This document shows, piece by piece, positions 45,101 to 53,877 of a stretch of 64,000 nucleotides of DNA (position 1 is the first letter of the stretch; each line of letters opens with the position of its first letter). The notes under the pieces were generated by a model. The model searched no databases. It saw nothing but the letters and a program-made list of their open reading frames with translations, and was not told the DNA's origin. The position numbers were made by a program, and so were the translations under genes. Source of the stretch: Prosopocoilus inquinatus (taxonomy: Eukaryota > Arthropoda > Insecta > Coleoptera > Lucanidae); NCBI GenBank assembly GCA_036172665.1, contig CM069870.1, positions 41,436,001-41,500,000 on the forward strand, in the 5' to 3' direction.

Positions 45101-46029
45101 GGCCTACCTGGGAAGAGGTAGCACCATGTGCACCGTCCGTAAAATCATACTGGGCGCAGTGGGACTCCATAGTGTTGGATCGTGGTCTTCTGAGACGAAG
45201 CATAGAGAATCAGGAAGGCATGGAACAGAAGACACAGTTACTGATCCCCAAGAATAGGGTGCCAGAAGTTCTGAGGGAACTTCACGATGGAACTTCCGGA
45301 GGGCATCTGGGAGTTAAGAAGACTATGGAGAAGGTGCGCGAAAGATTTTACTGGGTGAACTGCAAGGAAGACGTGAAGGATTGGTGCAGAAAGTGTACAG
45401 TCTGCGCAGCCAGTAACGGTCCCCACAGGCGGGGTAAGGCTCCCATGAGACAGTACAACGTTGGAAGTCCTTTTGAGAGAGTCGCCATCGATGTAGCCGG
45501 CCCGTCTCCAGAAACGAATGGTGGAAACAAGTACATCGTCGTGGTAATGGACTACTTTAGCAAGTGGGTTGAAGCTTACGCCCTACCTAACCAAGAGGCA
45601 GTCACTATTGCGGAAGTCCTTGTCAGGGAATGGATCAGTCGGTATGGTGCACCTATGGAACTGCATTCAGACCAAGGAAGGAACTTTGAATCGGCCTTGT
45701 TCAAGAACGTGTGTACTCTGCTCGGCGTACGAAAAACTAGAACAACTGCACTCCACCCACAGTCGGACGGAATGGTGGAAAGGTTCAATAGAACCATCAA
45801 CCGACATTTGTCCAAGGTCGTTTCCAATCATCAGAGGGACTGGGACACGTACATCCCCCTGTTTCTAATGGCATACCGCTCATCTGTTCATGAGACAACA
45901 GGGGAGACTCCCGCGAAAGTGGTATTCGGGCGAGAGCCGAGACTGCCCTGCGACCTGAAGTTTGGTGTGAAGCCTGGCGAAGTCTGCCGACGAAGATTAC
46001 GTGAGCAAATTACGCAGGAAAATGGATGA
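42139..46029 (+). CDS. pol: Gag C-terminal part and Pol: protease, RT, RNase H, integrase
   Basis: Same frame as the SAP-Gag ORF. Residues 1-140 are capsid (RGDAIDVLQTMPQEEQEDFD onward). Protease: LLDTGATKTL (~256). RT: FSTLDLKSGYWQV, MPFGLCNAPATFERLM and YLDDIIVVG (~669). RNase H: VVDTDASNVGIGG (~815) to HRNADALSRR. Integrase: His/Cys zinc module (HDGTSGGHLG.. CRKCTVCAA, ~1048-1090), catalytic Asp in VAIDVAGP (~1117), Asp in HSDQGRNF (~1177) and Glu in MVERFNRT (~1213). All catalytic residues are present. I see no CCHC knuckle. The frame ends at 46029, 29 bp past the start of the next frame; a one-base indel near 45975-45990 separates integrase C-terminus from its continuation. Confidence 0.95.
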   Translation: MALRGDAIDVLQTMPQEEQEDFDKLVNRMEMRYGQAHLTEVYHAQLRNRCQKSGESLQEFEADVARLAQLAYPTAPVEFLKCLTVQTCIDGIRDPDNQQALRMTHPKTSKNALAYALEFEAARRVSRGHVKVRAAMDFQEEEGEESANAKVGPANKGQSKEYVTAEDVRRIVEQVIKKKKPLERPGRRTCSQAMSKVQTRSKEATVKLSRVGAEGPTSTRIQRPPKTKAKQVISLRQLTSSVFVDVTIDDIPHTMLLDTGATKTLRPDVIKSSGRTEPTKWKLKTATGTSATVNGEVEVIITIGSTPIKHRALVADIEDAAILGMDVMCAHGFQLDLKRGVMAVNNEELVLHQRGDVAARVVLAEDVVLPSRTEVIVDAKLDGVFQDGQVIMVEPNTDDQRIGRGVLVGKMLLTAKKEVPVRLMNVNCFSVNIKKGTILGSCTMVSSISRQLETNVPEAKVPKKLWEMVMSTAQELTPDQKTKAKNLIGRYQDVFEVENGSKGRTDVVKHKIETGEERSIRQAPRRLPLEEEAERIIREMEKDNVIEPSSSPWASPVVLVKKKDGSTMFCVDYRLLNNVTKKDSYPLPRIDDTLDTLAGSKIFSTLDLKSGYWQVELAPEDREKTAFSIGMGLWQFTVMPFGLCNAPATFERLMETVLKGLSWTTCMVYLDDIIVVGKTFDDHLRNLEGVFQRLRGAGLKLSLKKCHLFQKEVNYLGHIVNGNGIAVDPVKIQVVKDWPTPRNKHQIRSFLGLCTYYRRYVPGFADIAKPLTKLTEEGRPFEWDQQCQIGFEQLKQYLVSAPILSYPLPEGKFVVDTDASNVGIGGVLSQIQEGQEKVIGYFSKVLSKPERNYCVTRRELLAVVKTIEHFYKYLYGRRFLLRTDHAALKWLLRFKNPEGQVARWIERLQEYDFEIQHRAGTSHRNADALSRRPCAEDCKHCSRLDEKIATTARTAIVDDKWQGEELRRDQENDPDLKLVLEWKSRDARPTWEEVAPCAPSVKSYWAQWDSIVLDRGLLRRSIENQEGMEQKTQLLIPKNRVPEVLRELHDGTSGGHLGVKKTMEKVRERFYWVNCKEDVKDWCRKCTVCAASNGPHRRGKAPMRQYNVGSPFERVAIDVAGPSPETNGGNKYIVVVMDYFSKWVEAYALPNQEAVTIAEVLVREWISRYGAPMELHSDQGRNFESALFKNVCTLLGVRKTRTTALHPQSDGMVERFNRTINRHLSKVVSNHQRDWDTYIPLFLMAYRSSVHETTGETPAKVVFGREPRLPCDLKFGVKPGEVCRRRLREQITQENG

Positions 46030-47011
46030 TATCCACAACCAAGTGCGTCACAATATACAGACGGCCAGCGATCGGATGAAGGAGCACTATGACATCAACG
46101 CTCAACACGGGGGATACCAACCTGGAGCACTGGTCTGGCTTTATAACCCCCAAAGACGTCGAGGCCTCTCCCCAAAATTACAGACCTCTTGGGAAGGTCC
46201 TTACAAAGTGATGAAACGGATCAACGACGTCGTTTACCGCATCAGGAAGGTCCCCCATGGCAAACCCAAAGTAATCCACTTCAACCGGATAGCCCCTTAC
46301 CATGGAGAAGCAGATGAAGGGACAGTACAAAGGGCACAAGTTTTCGAAGTGAACTTCGAAACCTTCATGTCTCATCACGCCGAAGGAAGCAAGGCACGGT
46401 TTGGAGTGACCACGGAGAAGCAACAAGATCTCTTTAAAGTGCCACTGGAGTACAGTCTGGCCCACTGTGTAGCAGAAGACCTGAAAATGTGCAAAGGAAT
46501 CGCTCAGGTGTTTAGGAAGAAATTTGGCCAAATCGAGGAGCTACGAAGACAGCATCCCGTGGTAGGCAAGAGCTTGCAGATCATTGATTCGACGGCAGAT
46601 CGGAGGCGCCACGTGCATTATTTAGTCACTAAGAAGACATCAAGCGGTAAACCTGACTATGTGACTATGTGGAGAGCCCTATATAGCCTGAGGAGACAGC
46701 TAATAGAGAACCATCAGATGAAGTTAGCCATCCCCAAATTGGGCTGCGGATTGGACGGACTAGACTGGAGAGTAATTCGAAGCATGCTGGAAGTCATCTT
46801 CCACAGAACGGGAATTGAAGTCCTAGTCTGCAGCCACCACCCACAGGCAACAGTCAGCAACAGCAAAACCGTAGACTGTTACTTCTTCCAGGCGGGAAGT
46901 TGCAAGAATGGGCCAGCATGTAGATTCCGACACCCTCCTTCAAGACTATCACCAGGAACATTTCGAGACGAAACGTTTCTAAGAAGGGAGCAGTGTGGCG
47001 AGCCAACCTGA
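46001..47011 (+). CDS. Integrase C-terminus fused to OARD1/TARG1-like macro domain and CCCH zinc finger
   Basis: 336 residues, the natural continuation of Pol after a +1 shift (upstream codons in this frame read ADEDYV before SKLRRKMDD). Residues ~1-105 are the integrase C-terminal region (YQPGALVWLYNPQRRRGLSP.., KVIHFNRIAPY). Residues ~135-280 match the macro fold of the OARD1/TARG1 class: YSLAHCVAEDLKMCKGIA, YLVTKK (Lys211, the catalytic-Lys position) and PKLGCGLDGLDW (Asp252, the catalytic-Asp position). That family removes ADP-ribose from proteins and hydrolyses O-acetyl-ADP-ribose. Residues 293-311 form a CCCH finger, C-x7-C-x5-C-x3-H (CYFFQAGSCKNGPACRFRH), of the RNA-binding type. The stop lies just inside the 3' LTR. 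Removing host ADP-ribosylation during transposition is inference. Confidence 0.88.
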   Translation: MSKLRRKMDDIHNQVRHNIQTASDRMKEHYDINAQHGGYQPGALVWLYNPQRRRGLSPKLQTSWEGPYKVMKRINDVVYRIRKVPHGKPKVIHFNRIAPYHGEADEGTVQRAQVFEVNFETFMSHHAEGSKARFGVTTEKQQDLFKVPLEYSLAHCVAEDLKMCKGIAQVFRKKFGQIEELRRQHPVVGKSLQIIDSTADRRRHVHYLVTKKTSSGKPDYVTMWRALYSLRRQLIENHQMKLAIPKLGCGLDGLDWRVIRSMLEVIFHRTGIEVLVCSHHPQATVSNSKTVDCYFFQAGSCKNGPACRFRHPPSRLSPGTFRDETFLRREQCGEPT

Positions 47012-47320
47012 CTTAGCGCAAGGCGTCAAGAAGTCGGTTCGCTGGTATGTGTCATCGGCCGTCACGCGACCGGGGCCTACATCGAACAAACTAGAATCTT
47101 CCAGCGTAGAGACTTCCAGACGCCAGCAAATGATATAAAATCGCCCGGAGTTGACTCACCAGTCAGTCGAATTCGAACAGCGAACGTCGAAGTTAGATTT
47201 TAGTGTGAAAATAAATTATTACAAATAAATTAGTTTTTAAGCTTTATTAAATTACGGTTAAGTTTTTATCGAGTGTTTTATTCGTTTAAATAAATAAATT
47301 AAAACCCTAGAAACGTAGCA
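46994..47320 (+). repeat. Gypsy 3' LTR
   Basis: Starts within the last codons of the macro-CCCH frame, preceded by a purine-rich AAGAAGGGAGCAG tract. Followed by ATAT. Confidence 0.95.
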
Positions 47321-47324
47321 ATAT

Positions 47325-49319
47325 GCATTTGCATAAATACTTTTAGTGCATTCGTGTTTATTTTGTTTTCATAATTTGCTGTACAGCTGTTAGTGTAATT
47401 CGTAAGATTTGTATCGGGTATGCACGGATAAAATTTGACTCCCAGTTACTGCACCAAAAAACTTGTCAACGTGCCCATATACAGGTAAAAGTTATTTATT
47501 TATTATTTGTAAAAATAATTATATCAAACTTTATATTTTTGAAAACCTCATCAAGCAAGCTATTTATTTGTGTCATAGCCAACTGCGGTTCCCATTTAAA
47601 ATTATAAAGTTATGGTCTGTTTCGCAGAACTGATAATACAAACAAATAATTTCTCGGAAAAATTCGTTTTCGACTGATATTTCCCGAACGAATCGAGATA
47701 GCTAAGTAAGCATAAAACCAATTGTGACCTTTTGTTTTTCAAACATTCAAGATTCTCACATGGTCATTTGTTTTTATTTGGAATAGATTTGAGAATTTGA
47801 GTTTTGGCCAGCTAAATCCTTCAAATATTCCACTGTGAGTCATTAAGATGTAAAACGTAGTTTAACTGTAAATTAAGATGTAAAACCTAGTTTAACGATG
47901 AAAGAAAACTGTGATTTGATAAGTACAATGTTTTTCTTTTACAAGATGTCCTATTTAAAAAAATCGAGTGTTTTAATCATTTGAGTTTTGACTTACTCTG
48001 TATAAATGGTGGAAAATGAGATAAATGTTAAAGTAGGGCTGAAACAACTGTACAGAGGCTGCTCGAGGTTTTCACTGCAATCAAAAACGATTTGCAACAA
48101 AATTTGTTAAAGTAATGTTAATTTTTAGACAAAAGTGGTCATAACCGGACAGAAATTTGATAGGAACACACTCAACGTTTCGCTATAGATTTATAGCTTC
48201 CTGACGAAGCTATCATATTTCTGTCCTGTTCGAGTTAAAAAAAAATTTGTACTTACAATTTTCATCGGACAATAACCAACTTCAATTGTGGTTTGATACT
48301 TCACCAGCAGTTAATAAATTGCTGGTTTAAATCGGACCCTGAGCAACTCAGCCTATATCATAAATTTTTGGACAAAAGGTATACCTATTCATATGTGGAA
48401 GATTTTTGTAGAATTATCTAAAAGAATACAACTACAAACAGAAATGCAATGTAATAATAATAATAATAATAATAATATTAATATTAATAATATTACGATT
48501 TCAGTTGGTAATAGTACAATCAATGAAAGTCACATCTACAACCGAACAAATATACACCGTGATTCAGAAATGTCTCCAAAATGATATTTTCAGGGTGAAC
48601 ATCGAACATCGATATCGAAAAATAAGGTCACCATTTATATATTTATTTTCCAAAACTGAATAATAAGGAAAGTTATAAGCCCTAAAAGAGGAGTGCAAAA
48701 TATTGCTTTTTGGCAATATCTTCTGGATCTTTTAAATTATTGAACTAATTACGCATTAACAACATAATTGTCCATCCTTTTTATCCTTTTATCCTTTTTT
48801 TTACATATTTCGCCAAGAATTTGTAAACAAATTATTCTTTGGATTATTTGGCACAAAAAGGTTCTCTTATTGCATTTCGATAAACTCAACTGTTTTGGAG
48901 TAATTCAGGTTAAAAGTTAGGATGTGTCTATTATGTGATGTTAATACCCTAAAATTTACCAATTTCTTATTTTTCACTTTTCGAAAAAAAAAAATTAAAC
49001 AGGTGTCCCGTAACCCCCACTAAAGATTCAGGTAGCACACTCCAGTATCACTTGAAGATTCCAAATAAATTTCCAATAAAAATAAAAATAAAAAAAAAAA
49101 CTAAAAAAATACGAAAAATAAAAATAATAATAAAATTGACAATGCTGTTACTACGCTGTATCTACTTACATAAACTGCATACTTGTAATAAGAAGGCTGT
49201 AAAGAAAATAAGGAAAATGCAAATTTGAAATTGTTGTTTATCTGCTACTTCATTGCAGACAGATAATGATATGCTTAAATGATTTTTTATTAATAAATTT
49301 GGATTTGACTCCTAACCAC
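47325..49319. other. No gene seen; scattered retroposon fragments
   Basis: AT-rich. 48150-48235 (CGTTTCGCTATAGATTTATA then GCTTCCTGACGAAGC) is a hairpin like the ends of Penelope elements. 48449-48492 is an (AAT)n microsatellite. 49070-49135 is an A-rich simple repeat. Confidence 0.45.
48031..48118 (+). repeat. Truncated hammerhead retroposon (3' half only)
   Basis: Starts at GGGCTGAAACAACTGTACAG and continues through AGGCTGCTCGAGG to GATTTGCAACAAAATTTG. It lacks the CTGANGA half, so the ribozyme cannot form. Confidence 0.8.
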
Positions 49320-49335
49320 AATAAGTTTTTTTAAA

Positions 49336-49380
49336 AACTAAATACGTATTTCGGCAGCTATGCTGCCATCTTCAGTAGTT
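49336..49380 (-). ncRNA. Hammerhead-like motif in Penelope terminal repeat (degenerate)
   Basis: Minus strand: AACTA-CTGAAGA-T-GGCAGC-ATA-GCTGCC-GAA-ATACGTAT-T-TAGTT. Stem I (AACTA/TAGTT) and stem II (GGCAGC/GCTGCC) pair perfectly and stem III is palindromic, but one extra T separates the core from stem II. CTGAAGATGGC..GCCGAAA is the usual signature of Penelope-type terminal repeats. Confidence 0.5.
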
Positions 49381-49493
49381 GCGACTTCTATCCTACTAAA
49401 TCACAGGAGAAGTGACGGTGTCATACCTATCGGTACCTTATATACTAAGTGCGTTCGGCTCCAATGAAGCGTGCGCTTCCAGTAGTGAGCGCC

Positions 49494-50013
49494 TCACCGG
49501 GTTGCGTCAACTAAGTCAAGCAACACAGAACCTGCCAAAGGCCCGTGATTGGCGTTCATTAAATCATTACTGGTTTTATGTATAAAAATGGTTTCAAAAC
49601 CGTCTAAATCCCTGTTGCTTAACGTTGCTTTTACTAACCTAAGATTACTTAAATCTATTTTATGACTGGTGTCACAAATATGTTGGGCAACACTGGATTT
49701 TTCAATTCTATTGAACTTTAAGTGAGCTAAGTGTTCCTTAAAACGTGTTAGTATGTTTCTTTTTGTTTGCCCAATATATTTTTTAGTGCACCCTTGACAA
49801 GATACATATTTCGGTAGATCCCTGATTTCTCATTTGGTTCAGTTTTGTCCTTGGGGTTTGTTAGTAAACGTTTTAGAGTGTTGTTATTAGTATATGCAAT
49901 TGTGTACCCTTGTGTTTTAAAAATGTTATTTAAACCTTTAGAGCAGCTTTTGTCAAACGGAATTTTAATATATTTGGACGTATTTACATTCAGCTTGAAT
50001 TTTATGGTCAGAA
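49494..50013 (-). pseudogene. Penelope-like element: GIY-YIG endonuclease end of Pol
   Basis: Minus strand, no start codon of its own. Reads KYIKIPFDKSCSKGLNNIFK, KRLLTNPKDKTEPNEKSGIY, then after a one-base shift VSCQGCTKKYIGQTKRNILT, RFKEHLAHLKFNRIEKSSVA, and ends ..VLLDLVDATR at a TGA (49494-49496). GIY, YIG, the Arg and the Glu-bearing helix of the GIY-YIG nuclease are visible. In Penelope-like elements this domain follows RT and nicks the target. RT itself is absent, so the copy is 5' truncated and frameshifted. The terminal repeat with the hammerhead-like motif lies downstream at 49320-49493. Confidence 0.85.
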
Positions 50014-50285
50014 TGTAAACGCAAGGGATAGCAAGTAACGCTTCTTCGTATTATTCACTTAAGCGGGTTGGGGTACGCGTTTGAGCGTCTTTTGTAGGGC
50101 TTTTGACGTTCGCAGAAATATAAACTTGCATTTAAAAGTTACATTTTGACATGGTCGGTTTCTGAAATCTTAGGCGTTTGACTAGCAAATTTCATGCAAA
50201 TATACTGAGCGTTTAGATAAAACTAAATAAATTGCACTACACTATGTTATATGCATTAGGATTAATTCTGTACAGTAATTAAGAC

Positions 50286-50640
50286 TTAGAAAAATTTTGT
50301 GCAAATCGTTTTTGATTGCAACGAAAACCTCGAGCAGCCTCTGGACAGCAATTGCGAATAAATTGGGCAAGTCGTTTTTGTTTGCAGTGGGAATGTCGAG
50401 CTACGTCTCTGCTGAAGAAGCCCCAAGCAGGGCTGAAACAGCTGTCCAGAGGCTGCTCGAGGCTTTCGCTGCAATCAAAAACGATTTGCACAAAATTTTT
50501 CTAAATCTTTCATTATGCTTTGACAGCAAGCATGACCGCCTTGCATGGGGGACTTATTAGGAGCAAATCCCGCTTCAATTTGTCTATCCTACTGCAATGT
50601 CAGGTCAAAAAGCGATCGTAAGATGTCGCTATTTTATCTG
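50286..50640 (+). mobile_element. Hammerhead-ribozyme retroposon, copy B
   Basis: Same architecture as copy A: inverted 3' half (50297-50348), AATTGCGAATAAATT spacer, complete hammerhead (50396-50460), then the tail ending ..GATGTCGCTATTTTATCTG. CAGTAATTAAGAC occurs just left (50273-50285) and, beyond the P element, just right (53874-53886). This may be a 13-bp target duplication, or a local ~62-bp tandem repeat (a related unit also lies at 53900-53950). Confidence 0.8.
50396..50460 (+). ncRNA. Type I hammerhead ribozyme motif (copy B)
   Basis: TCGAGC-TACGT-CTCTG, core CTGAAGA, stem II AGCCC-CAAGCA-GGGCT (five pairs), core GAA, stem III ACAGCTGT, triplet GTC, return strand CAGAG-GCT-GCTCGA. 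Both halves of stem I pair perfectly (5 + 6 bp around an internal loop). GTC is the preferred cleavage triplet. CTGANGA allows A at the variable position. Pair 10.1-11.1 is A-U. Confidence 0.8.
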
Positions 50641-50646
50641 TTCAGT

Positions 50647-53600
50647 TAAAGTCACTAAACAATATAAAGTACCGCAATCCATTAGGCCAATGTGCTAGAC
50701 AGAGATATAGCATTTTTGCCATAAAATGGCGACGAAGTTAGTGACATTCATGTTTTTGTGTTTCACCCACTGTGATGAGCGTAAAGAACAAGTCAACAAT
50801 GCCTGGCTGTTGTGTATTAAGCTGTAAAAATAGCTCCACAAAAGGCTTCCGAGTATTTCCATTACCGAGTGCTGAAAGAAATAGCGAAAAAAGAAAAGTG
50901 TGGTTAAGTTTAATTGATCGGTCAGATTTTAACGGAAATTTTAGAATTTGTGAAGTAAGTACTAATGGAAATAACGTTTAAGGACCTCGTTTTCTATCAA
51001 AGGCTATGTTAGGTACATTTTTCGGAAAGCCAATTTGAACATGGTCGGCAAGATGGAAAAAAACTTCTTCGACCCGCTGCTGTACCTGATTTGTTGATAA
51101 CAAATCTAAGTTGTGATGAAAGTAGTTCTAAACGGAAACGTACAGAAGTTGAAATTACATCAGAACCTGTTGACATTGAAAATGCTGGAAGAGATTTAGC
51201 AAATGACAGTGTTGATGAAGAGGTTGAAGTCGAATTGTTGCATGAAGGCGAATCCATAGACACATTAAGAAAGAAATTAAAAGGTGCTTTGCAGAAATGT
51301 AGGCAATATGAAAAAAAATTGAAGCAACAGATGAATAGTCCTTTAGAGAGTATTTTTAATGAAGACCAACTGGATGTTTTGCAAAGAGGTACATGTAGGG
51401 GTGGAATATGGTCAGATGATACCATCAGCAAAGGTCTAAAATTATATCTGGCTTGCGGGACTAAGGGATATGAAGAAATTCTTTCTCAAAAACTTCCCTA
51501 CCCAAGCATAAGGACCCTTCAACATCGGATCAGCAATTTAAAATTCAAAGAAGGTATTCTTCCGGAAGTTTTTGACTTATTAAAACTTAAAGTTAGTATA
51601 AGAATTTGCTGTATTGTTTGATCCTTTTTAACCAATGTTATTTTTCTGCATAGATGGAAAGTCTCCGGCCAGAGGAAAGACATGCAGCGCTAATCTTTGA
51701 CGAAATGGCTATAACACCTGGCTTCCAATTCGATAATTCTTTGAGAAAAGTTGTTGGCAAACCTACTCTGAGTGCTTCCAAGGCAATAGATAATGCAAAC
51801 ATAATTGCAACACATGGGATGGTGTACCTGCTAAGAGGAGTTTCAACCAAATGGAAACAAATTGTGGGATATGATTTTACAGCACACTCCATTGATCCCA
51901 AAGAACTTCATGATAGACTTATAAAAATTATAGAAAAAGCTCATAACATTGGCATTACTGTTAGATCTGTGATATCTGATATGGGTCCAGCAAACCGGAG
52001 CTTATGGAAAATGTTAAATATTGTTGCTGGAAGATATACTAAAATTCAAAATTCCATTCAGCATCCATGTTTGCCCAATGAAAAATTATTTTTTTTTGCC
52101 AGATCCCGTTCATGTATTCAAAAATGTAGCGGCAGCACTGACAAAAGATCAGAAATTTATTTTAAGTGACAGTCTTGTGCAAAAATATGATTTGCCATCA
52201 AACGCAATATCAATGGAACCTATAAGGACTATGCATGAAATTGATAAACGTGATGTATTGAAATTGTGCCCACGATTAAAGGACGAGGCTCTAAATCCAT
52301 CACATTTTGACAAAATGAATGCTAAACTTGGCGTGGCATTAATAAATAATGATGTTGCAGCAGGGATATTGTATTGTATTTCCAAAAATACAATAGAGCA
52401 GAAACATAGAACAACTGCTTGGTTTATTCAACTAATGCATAGGTGGTTTAAGTTACTTACTAGTCGCTATTCTGGATTAGCTTTATCTTTACACAATAAG
52501 GAGAATTACAACGGCAACATAGAATTTCTGAAATCTGTACAAGAAATTGTATATAATTTGACCATCAACAATACATGGAAACCTTTTCAGACAGGAATTA
52601 TTTTGTCAACTGAAACCGCACTAGATATACAAAAGATTTATTTGGAACAAGAAAATTTCCATTACCTAATGCTTGGTCGGTTAACACAAGACGCCCTAGA
52701 GAACACATTTTCTTCAGTCCGGTGTAGACAGCCTGTACCAAATGCCCATGCATTCAGAGTATCATTGCGATTAGTTTGTTTGTCGCAATTTGAAGCCCCA
52801 GTCAAACGTTCCAGCTACACTAATGACAATTCCAACCATTTAGTGAAATATTGTAAAACCAAATTAACTAACCATATGGTAGAAAAGTGTACGATGGCAG
52901 CAGACGTAGACTATATTGATGACGAAGTTATCGCCGCAATGGAGCAAGATTTCGGCGAGGACTTCAGCATTGATGAACCTTTAGGCATTTTAGGTGATAC
53001 AGTACAAGCAAGCTTATTTCATTTAATTGGTTCCATCATTAATAAAGTAAAGAAAAGATCTTGTTGTAGCCAGTGTTACCAGAGTATAAGCGAGTCAAAG
53101 AATTCTAAAATTACATCTTTGAATTCTTTTACAAAATTGAAAGAATTTAAGGAAAATATATTGGAATTTCCTAAGATTGAATTTTACAATTATATGTACA
53201 ACATCGAACTCTTTTTTAGAACCTTTCAAGATCAAATTGTACAAAATTTGTTAAGTCTTGATGATTTTTTCAAGAAAACGTTGATGAAAGATCCTCCTTT
53301 ATTGGGAATTCCATCATGTCACAATATAGTTCAGAAAATTGTTAAAATCTTTCTCAAAACTAGACTGTATTTTATTTTAAATGCAACCTCAAAACAATTT
53401 AATAGCAGTGCTGATGTAAAAAGTAGTAGAAGCATAGCAATGCGAGCACTTGCAAAAAAATAAATGATCCAAAAAGCAAACTAGTTGTGTTATTTATTTC
53501 AAAACATGATGTTTACAATTATGTGTGAAAATGTTTTAAGGAGCGATTTCTCTTACAACGTTAACGAGGGTTTTCTATGGAAGCATATGCATATAAAAAA

Positions 53601-53869
53601 AAAATTAAACCAAATTTCAAAGAGTGTAACTCCTTAAAGAGGACATAAACGCGTACTTTTATATGTTATGTATGTATAGACAATCGGCATTACTTTTCAA
53701 GGAGGAAATCTCTTTCAATTTTTTCGTACTTATTTAGAAACACCTTATGCATTAGGAGCCAACTACAAATTTGCTGTTGCATTTTGACAACTGTTATTTT
53801 AAATTTGGCGCCTTTATCTTGCCATAAAATGGCTGACGATTGCGGTACTTATATTATTTAGTGACTTTA
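50647..53869 (+). mobile_element. P element, near-intact
   Basis: 3223 bp. Inverted ends TAAAGTCACTAAACAATATA (left) and TAAAGTCACTAAATAATATA (right, reversed) continue to GTACCGCAATC. The perfect 8-bp target duplication TGTTCAGT (50639-50646 and 53870-53877) is the P-superfamily hallmark. It sits at the right edge of hammerhead retroposon copy B. Confidence 0.95.
50775..53463 (+). CDS. P-element transposase (THAP domain), three exons, one homopolymer frameshift
   Basis: Exons 50775-50954, 51013-51591 and 51654-53463, with introns of 58 bp (GTAAGT..GTTAG) and 62 bp (GTTAGT..CATAG), both phase 0. The ATG at 50799 (MPGCCVLSCKN) is an equally likely start. The THAP finger spans exons 1-2: CCVLSC.., W, then CEVHF across the junction and AVPDLL. 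A coiled coil (TLRKKLKGALQKCRQYEKKL) follows, for dimerisation. Catalytic residues by family: Asp in LIFDEMAI, Asp in VISDMGPAN, Glu in QDALENTFSS. The only lesion is a run of nine T at 52089-52097, where eight would keep the frame into LPDPVHVFKNVAAAL. It could be a sequencing or assembly error. Confidence 0.9.
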
Positions 53870-53877
53870 TGTTCAGT

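Larger units (their letters stand above)
40804..47320 (+). mobile_element. Young Ty3/gypsy LTR retrotransposon with macro domain and CCCH finger
   Basis: LTRs 40804-41130 and 46994-47320 (327 bp each, TGTGG..TAGCA) differ at one position I can find (T at 40996 against A in the 3' copy). Target duplication ATAT flanks it. The order SAP/Gag, protease, RT, RNase H, integrase is Ty3/gypsy. Downstream of integrase it carries a macro domain and a CCCH finger. It is visibly richer in GC than its surroundings. Two lesions break the coding region: an in-frame TAG and a frameshift. No envelope gene. Confidence 0.97.

Noticed and set aside
42169..46531. Numerous minus-strand and alternate-frame ORFs across the gypsy element
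   Set aside because: Shadows of Gag-Pol in GC-richer DNA; no motifs of their own.
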